Shown here one piece after another: positions 60,444-64,000 of a DNA stretch of 64,000 nt. The notes under the pieces were generated by a model. The model was not told where the DNA came from and ran no database searches. It saw only the letters and a program-made list of their open reading frames with translations. The position numbers and the translations under genes are program-made. The stretch spans positions 434,001 to 498,000 of the forward strand of contig NZ_BDAP01000001.1 in NCBI RefSeq assembly GCF_001598915.1, in the 5' to 3' direction. Numbering within the stretch: position 1 is the first letter of the stretch; each line of letters opens with the position of its first letter. Source of the stretch: Williamsia muralis NBRC 105860. Its GTDB lineage: Bacteria; Actinomycetota; Actinomycetes; Mycobacteriales; Mycobacteriaceae.

Positions 60444-60859
60444 CTATCCCACTCTCTCTGTCTCCACCGCCAGGTACCGATCGTCAGTGTGCCAATGCGA
60501 TGAGAACGATGACGCATCCCACGACGACGGGTAGTACCAACAGCATTGCTCGATGTTCGCAGGAGAGTGTTGTGCGTTGGGTCGACGGTGTGTCGTCGAC
60601 ACTGTGAATGGTTCGTGCAGATTCGCGTGCGCGAAGCGAAGAAACGGTCTTCACCCTTTGTCCTGTCCGCGGCCATGGTTCGGTTCGGTCGGATGCCAAC
60701 CTATCCTATACTGCACAGCTGTGCAGTATCCGTTGTCCAGGCGACGCTTCGACAGCGGGAACACCTGTCTGGTTTGTTGGGATCGGTAGCGGGGTGGCCC
60801 GGGTGTACTCGTCCGTGTTGGTCGTCGAAGATCGGCGCCACGTACGGAAGGAGCGTTTG
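60444..60859. other. Long intergenic region containing a 22-bp palindrome
   Basis: No firm gene is found. A short minus-strand open frame ending at 60484 codes for a hydrophobic C-terminus (MLLVLPVVVGCVIVLIALAH) and might be a small membrane protein, but it has no good start. The palindrome at 60708-60729 is listed separately. Confidence 0.4.
60708..60729. promoter_or_regulatory. Perfect 22-bp palindrome upstream of the small LuxR-type gene
   Basis: The arm ATACTGCACAG is followed directly by its exact complement. It lies 130 bp before the LuxR-type HTH gene. TATCCTATA immediately before it looks like a -10 region. Confidence 0.7.
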
Positions 60860-61243
60860 ATGACGTTACCGCGCAACCACTTTGGTAACCCCGGTCGACC
60901 CAGGGCGGGGCATCGCCCGACCCGTGAAGAGGCGCTGGCGCGCCTTCGGCAGCGTCAGATGCCTCTGCCGGACCTGGCCGTGACCGCGCGAGCCATGCCC
61001 GTTGCCCCCACCTATCCCTCGCCTGGCCTGTCCGGTCGAGAAGTTCAAGTGCTGCGAGTGTGGCTGGCACTCGACTCCAAATCATCTGTCGCGCAGAGGT
61101 TGTGCATCTCGCTCGGTACGGTCAACACACACCTCACCCGCATTCGAGTCAAGTACAGAGACGTCGGACGAAGTGCACCCACCAAAGCGGCTCTGGTGGC
61201 ACGCGCCATCCAGGATGGAATCGTTTTGATCGACGATCTCTGA
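60860..61243 (+). CDS. Small LuxR-type helix-turn-helix protein
   Basis: A 127-residue protein. The first half is a basic, disordered-looking region (NPGRPRAGHRPTREEALARL), and the second half a LuxR/GerE-type HTH (LSGREVQVLRVWLALDSKSS, then LGTVNTHLTRIRVKYRDVGR). No receiver domain is present. AAGGAG is seven bases before the ATG. Such free-standing HTH proteins occur in Mycobacteriales without known function. Confidence 0.75.
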   Translation: MTLPRNHFGNPGRPRAGHRPTREEALARLRQRQMPLPDLAVTARAMPVAPTYPSPGLSGREVQVLRVWLALDSKSSVAQRLCISLGTVNTHLTRIRVKYRDVGRSAPTKAALVARAIQDGIVLIDDL

Positions 61244-61399
61244 GTCGTGGGTCGACCGGGCCAGAAACGCCTCGTTCGAGACAGAGATACCCATTACTGC
61301 AAGTTTCAGCGCGAGGCTGCTTGATCCGGGTTAGCGTTGTACCGACGTTCCGACCAGCAGGCACGGGATGCCCTCCGTACAACGATCGAGGTATTCCGC

Positions 61400-62884
61400 G
61401 TGCCCACGCCCCTGACAGATGAATCATCGGCCGACAGTTCCTTACCCCCACAGGATTCCGGTCCCGAGTTGCAGCGGACTCTCGGCGGATTCCAGGTGTT
61501 CGCGATCTCCTTCGCGTTCATCTCCGTGGCGGTGGGAGTCTTTGCAACGTACGGAGAAGTGCTGGTCACCGCTGGCCCGGTTGGTATCTGGCTGTGGCTG
61601 TTCGCGGCCGTCGGCCAGACATTGGTTGCCCTCGTGGTCGCTCAATTCGCGGCCCGGATCGCGTTGAGCGGCTCGTCCTACCAGTGGGCATCGAGGCTGG
61701 CGAACCCGAAGGTCGGTTGGCTGTTCGGCTGGTTGACCTTCTGGTACCTGGCCACGGCAGTCGTCGCAATGGACAGTGCACTGGCCAGTCAGGCGTTCAT
61801 GCCGCTCGTGGGGATGGATCCGAACGAGGACACGGCCCGCATCATCACGGTGATCATCATGATCATTCAGGCTGTCTTGGTGATCGCGTCGACCCGCTTG
61901 CTGGGCTTGATCACCTCGGGTGCTGTCGGTGTCGAGCTCGCGATCGTCGCGATACTCGTTGTCGCGCTGGCAGCGGTGGTGGTGTTCACCGGTAGCGGTG
62001 AGGTCAGCAACCTGACGTCGCGGGGAATCACCGAAGGCGACAGCAATTACTTCGCCATCGGCGGCGGACTGATGGCCGGAATGCTGATGGGACTGACCAC
62101 GCTGGTGGGATTCGATTCGGCGGCCAATCTCGCGGAAGAGGCCAAGGATCCGTTCCGGAGTGTGCCGCGCGCGATCGTTGCCTCCGTGCTCGCCGCCGGG
62201 GTGGCAGGGTTCCTGTTCTTGCTCGCGCTGACCGTCGCGATCGACGATGTGGACGCGATCAGTAAGAGTGGGTCGCCGGTCGCAGCGATCATCCGAGACC
62301 AACTCGGTCCGGTGATGGAACGAATCCTGCTGGCTGCCATCGTCTTTGCGATCTTCGGCGCCGGAATGGTGGTGATGGCGGCGTGCTCACGTCAGGTGTT
62401 CGCGATGGCCCGTGATGAACGGTTCCCGGCACATGGGCTGATGCGTAAGGTCAATCCCCGCACCCAGACCCCGGTACCGGCCACCCTCCTCATCCTGGTC
62501 GTCGGTGTCGTCTTGTTGGTCGTGCTGCCCGGAGATGCGCTGATCAAGCTGATCACCGCCTCGACACTTCTGCCTGCGCTCATCTACGGCGCCATCGTTG
62601 TGCTCTATCTGGTGGTGCGCAAGCGGCTGGAAAGAAAAGAGGATGGGTTCAGCCTCGGCCGCTTCGAACTCCCGATTGCCGTGGCAGCCTTGATCTGGGT
62701 CGCCTTCGCGCTGTTCGTGTTGGTCACTCCAGGTGACTCCACCTCGTCGAACGTGATCGTCGCCGGCCTGATCCTGTTGGGTGGCGTGTACTTCGCCAAG
62801 ATGATGATCTTCAATCGTGAGGTGCTCGAGACCGAGCCTGCCGGTGGCGACGCCGTCGACGCGGTTGTCGAGGTGACCGAGTGA
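61400..62884 (+). CDS. APC-superfamily amino acid/polyamine permease
   Basis: A 494-residue 12-helix transporter. FQVFAISFAFISVAVGVFAT in TM1 is the helix-breaking substrate region, SGSSYQWASRLANPKVGWLFG the consensus loop before TM3, and GFDSAANLAEEAKDPFRSVPRA the conserved segment after TM6. The GTG at 61400 follows GAGGT. Its stop overlaps the next gene as GTGA. It probably imports an amine that the co-translated oxidase acts on (inference). Confidence 0.88.
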   Translation: MPTPLTDESSADSSLPPQDSGPELQRTLGGFQVFAISFAFISVAVGVFATYGEVLVTAGPVGIWLWLFAAVGQTLVALVVAQFAARIALSGSSYQWASRLANPKVGWLFGWLTFWYLATAVVAMDSALASQAFMPLVGMDPNEDTARIITVIIMIIQAVLVIASTRLLGLITSGAVGVELAIVAILVVALAAVVVFTGSGEVSNLTSRGITEGDSNYFAIGGGLMAGMLMGLTTLVGFDSAANLAEEAKDPFRSVPRAIVASVLAAGVAGFLFLLALTVAIDDVDAISKSGSPVAAIIRDQLGPVMERILLAAIVFAIFGAGMVVMAACSRQVFAMARDERFPAHGLMRKVNPRTQTPVPATLLILVVGVVLLVVLPGDALIKLITASTLLPALIYGAIVVLYLVVRKRLERKEDGFSLGRFELPIAVAALIWVAFALFVLVTPGDSTSSNVIVAGLILLGGVYFAKMMIFNREVLETEPAGGDAVDAVVEVTE

Positions 62885-64000
62885 GCAAACGGGTGTCCGG
62901 GCCGGTGGAACTGACCGGCCGAATCGTGCGCCCCGGGGACCCGCAGTATCAAGAGGCGAGTTCCGGATGGAACCTGCTGTTCACCCAAACACCCCAGGTT
63001 GTCGTGTATCCGCAGGTGACCGAAGACGTCGTCAATGCGCTCACATGGGCACGGCAGAACGCTGTTTCGCTTCGGGTACGTAGCGGGGGACATTGCCTCG
63101 AGGGTTGGTCGAGTGTCGACGACGGCATCGTGATCGATGTCAGCGAGATGAAATCGGTGTCGCTGAACGCGGAATCACAGACGGCGACGGTGGGCGCTGG
63201 GCTCAACCAACTCGAAGCCGTGACTGCATTGGGGCGTGCGGGCTTTGCGGCACCGACGGGAACCGAGGGCACGGTCGGACTGGTCGGCGCCACGCTCGGG
63301 GGCGGTTTCGGTTTGTTGACCCGCTACCTCGGTATGGCATCGGACAACTTGTTGGCAGCCGAAATAGTCGTCGCTGACAATGACCGAGGTGCAGAGGTCA
63401 TCACGGTCGACGAGACGAGCAACCCGGATCTGCTCTGGGCGTTACGTGGTGCAGGCAACGGCAACTTCGGGATCGTGACGTCGTTGACCTACCGCGTCCA
63501 TCCGCTGACGCAGACGATCTACGTCACCGCCACATGGTCTGGTCTCGACCACCTGCACGCTGTGTTCGATGCGTGGCAGCGCTCGGCGCCGGCGACGGAC
63601 AACCGGCTCACCAGTCAGATCGAGATCAACAGCGAACAGGTCCAACTCTTGGGTGTTCTGGCAACGGGGACACCACACGAGGCGTTGGAACTGCTCGGTC
63701 CGATCCTGTCCGTCGGTGCGCCAGAGGTGACAACGTCGGACGCGAGTTGGGTCGACACCTACACGGCATTCCAGATTCCGACCGAGGACGAGCCGGCCAA
63801 CTGGAAGTTCCAGTCCCAGTTCATCTCAGAACCGTTCCCGCCGGAAGCGATCGACCTGGTCTGTCAGTACATCGCGACTGCTCCGACTGCAGAGTGCAAC
63901 TACTTCACCAACGCCTTCGGGGGCGCGGTGACCCATACCGAGCCGTCCGGTGGGTCGGTATTCGCGCACCGCAACGCGATCTTCTACGCCGAGCCCGGTG
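62881..64000 (+). CDS. FAD-binding (BBE-like) oxidoreductase, 3' end outside the window
   Basis: At least 373 residues of a PCMH-type flavoprotein. VRSGGHCLEG holds the His expected to bind FAD covalently in berberine-bridge-like enzymes. The second anchor is different: where bicovalent members have Cys, this one reads GTEGTVGLVG with Glu, so FAD is probably mono-covalent. GATLGGGFGLLTRYLGMASD and LRGAGNGNFGIVTSL are typical. The GTG start overlaps the permease stop. The BBE C-terminal motif is beyond the edge. Confidence 0.85.
   Translation, partial: MSKRVSGPVELTGRIVRPGDPQYQEASSGWNLLFTQTPQVVVYPQVTEDVVNALTWARQNAVSLRVRSGGHCLEGWSSVDDGIVIDVSEMKSVSLNAESQTATVGAGLNQLEAVTALGRAGFAAPTGTEGTVGLVGATLGGGFGLLTRYLGMASDNLLAAEIVVADNDRGAEVITVDETSNPDLLWALRGAGNGNFGIVTSLTYRVHPLTQTIYVTATWSGLDHLHAVFDAWQRSAPATDNRLTSQIEINSEQVQLLGVLATGTPHEALELLGPILSVGAPEVTTSDASWVDTYTAFQIPTEDEPANWKFQSQFISEPFPPEAIDLVCQYIATAPTAECNYFTNAFGGAVTHTEPSGGSVFAHRNAIFYAEPG

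Noticed and set aside
60484-60699. Small minus-strand gene with a single hydrophobic helix
   Set aside because: No acceptable start codon or ribosome site near the hydrophobic part, and the upstream portion is low complexity.
1-64000. CRISPR arrays, insertion sequences, phage integration sites, rRNA or tRNA genes
   Set aside because: I looked for regularly spaced repeats, transposase motifs, integrases and structural RNA signatures and found none. The only repeats are short operator-like dyads and one 13-bp repeat.

Overview
This is a high-GC actinobacterial chromosome segment, most likely from the mycolate-producing Mycobacteriales (a Gordonia/Rhodococcus/Williamsia-type genome; the genus is inference). 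The evidence is a MymA-like Baeyer-Villiger monooxygenase, a FadE25-like acyl-CoA dehydrogenase, NmtR- and KmtR-like metal sensors, a divergent Lsr2-like protein, DUF3556, ANTAR and PucR regulators, GTG starts and many ATGA-overlapping gene pairs. I see no rRNA, tRNA, CRISPR array or insertion sequence.

Region 1 (1-9.8 kb) is a lipid/ketone catabolic island that mixes intact genes (LipR-like esterase, PhyH dioxygenase, both subunits of a 3-oxoacid CoA-transferase, a MymA-like monooxygenase, a siderophore-interacting flavoprotein) with broken ones (DUF3556 protein, FadD-like ligase, class-IV aminotransferase, IclR regulator, thiolase without its N-terminal part). A 22-bp motif recurs in front of the dioxygenase, CoA-transferase and monooxygenase genes and defines a probable small regulon. 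Region 2 (9.8-16.1 kb) holds a TetR/MFS drug-efflux pair and a tightly overlapped five-gene operon of small membrane protein, ABC ATPase, ABC permease, DesK-like kinase and NarL-like regulator. Region 3 (16.3-20 kb) has a hypothetical protein, the Lsr2-like protein, a GAF-ANTAR antiterminator, an ACT-domain protein and a DUF5996 protein.

Region 4 (20-32 kb) is catabolic: an enoyl-CoA hydratase with a TetR gene, a FadE25-like dehydrogenase with a divergent TetR gene and a large operator, a GlcD-like oxidase, then a module of DAO-type oxidase, MHS-type transporter, PucR regulator, esterase and amidohydrolase. A 1150-residue SARP/AAA regulator follows (32-35.6 kb). Region 5 (35.6-39.8 kb) is metal homeostasis: NmtR divergent from a CtpJ-type P1B-4 ATPase, then an MFS transporter co-transcribed with a KmtR-like sensor.

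Region 6 (39.9-54.6 kb) is dominated by membrane and small uncharacterised proteins: a lipoprotein lipase, SnoaL-like protein, GAP, DUF202, AI-2E/PerM, BrkB, LapA and DUF389 proteins, a MalT-type LuxR regulator, and then a DUF6325/SHOCT/PLDc_N/DUF2252 cluster with two equal-length DUF6325 paralogues facing each other. I regard this as the best candidate for an undescribed system, probably envelope or stress related (inference). Region 7 (54.9-64 kb) holds a linear alkylsulfatase, a MerR gene divergent from an SDR gene with a MerR-type promoter, an alpha/beta hydrolase divergent from a TetR gene with two matched operators, another TetR gene, a small LuxR-type HTH protein, and an APC permease translationally overlapping a flavin oxidase that runs off the window.

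Regulatory architecture is unusually readable: at least eight intergenic dyads can be paired with an adjacent regulator gene.
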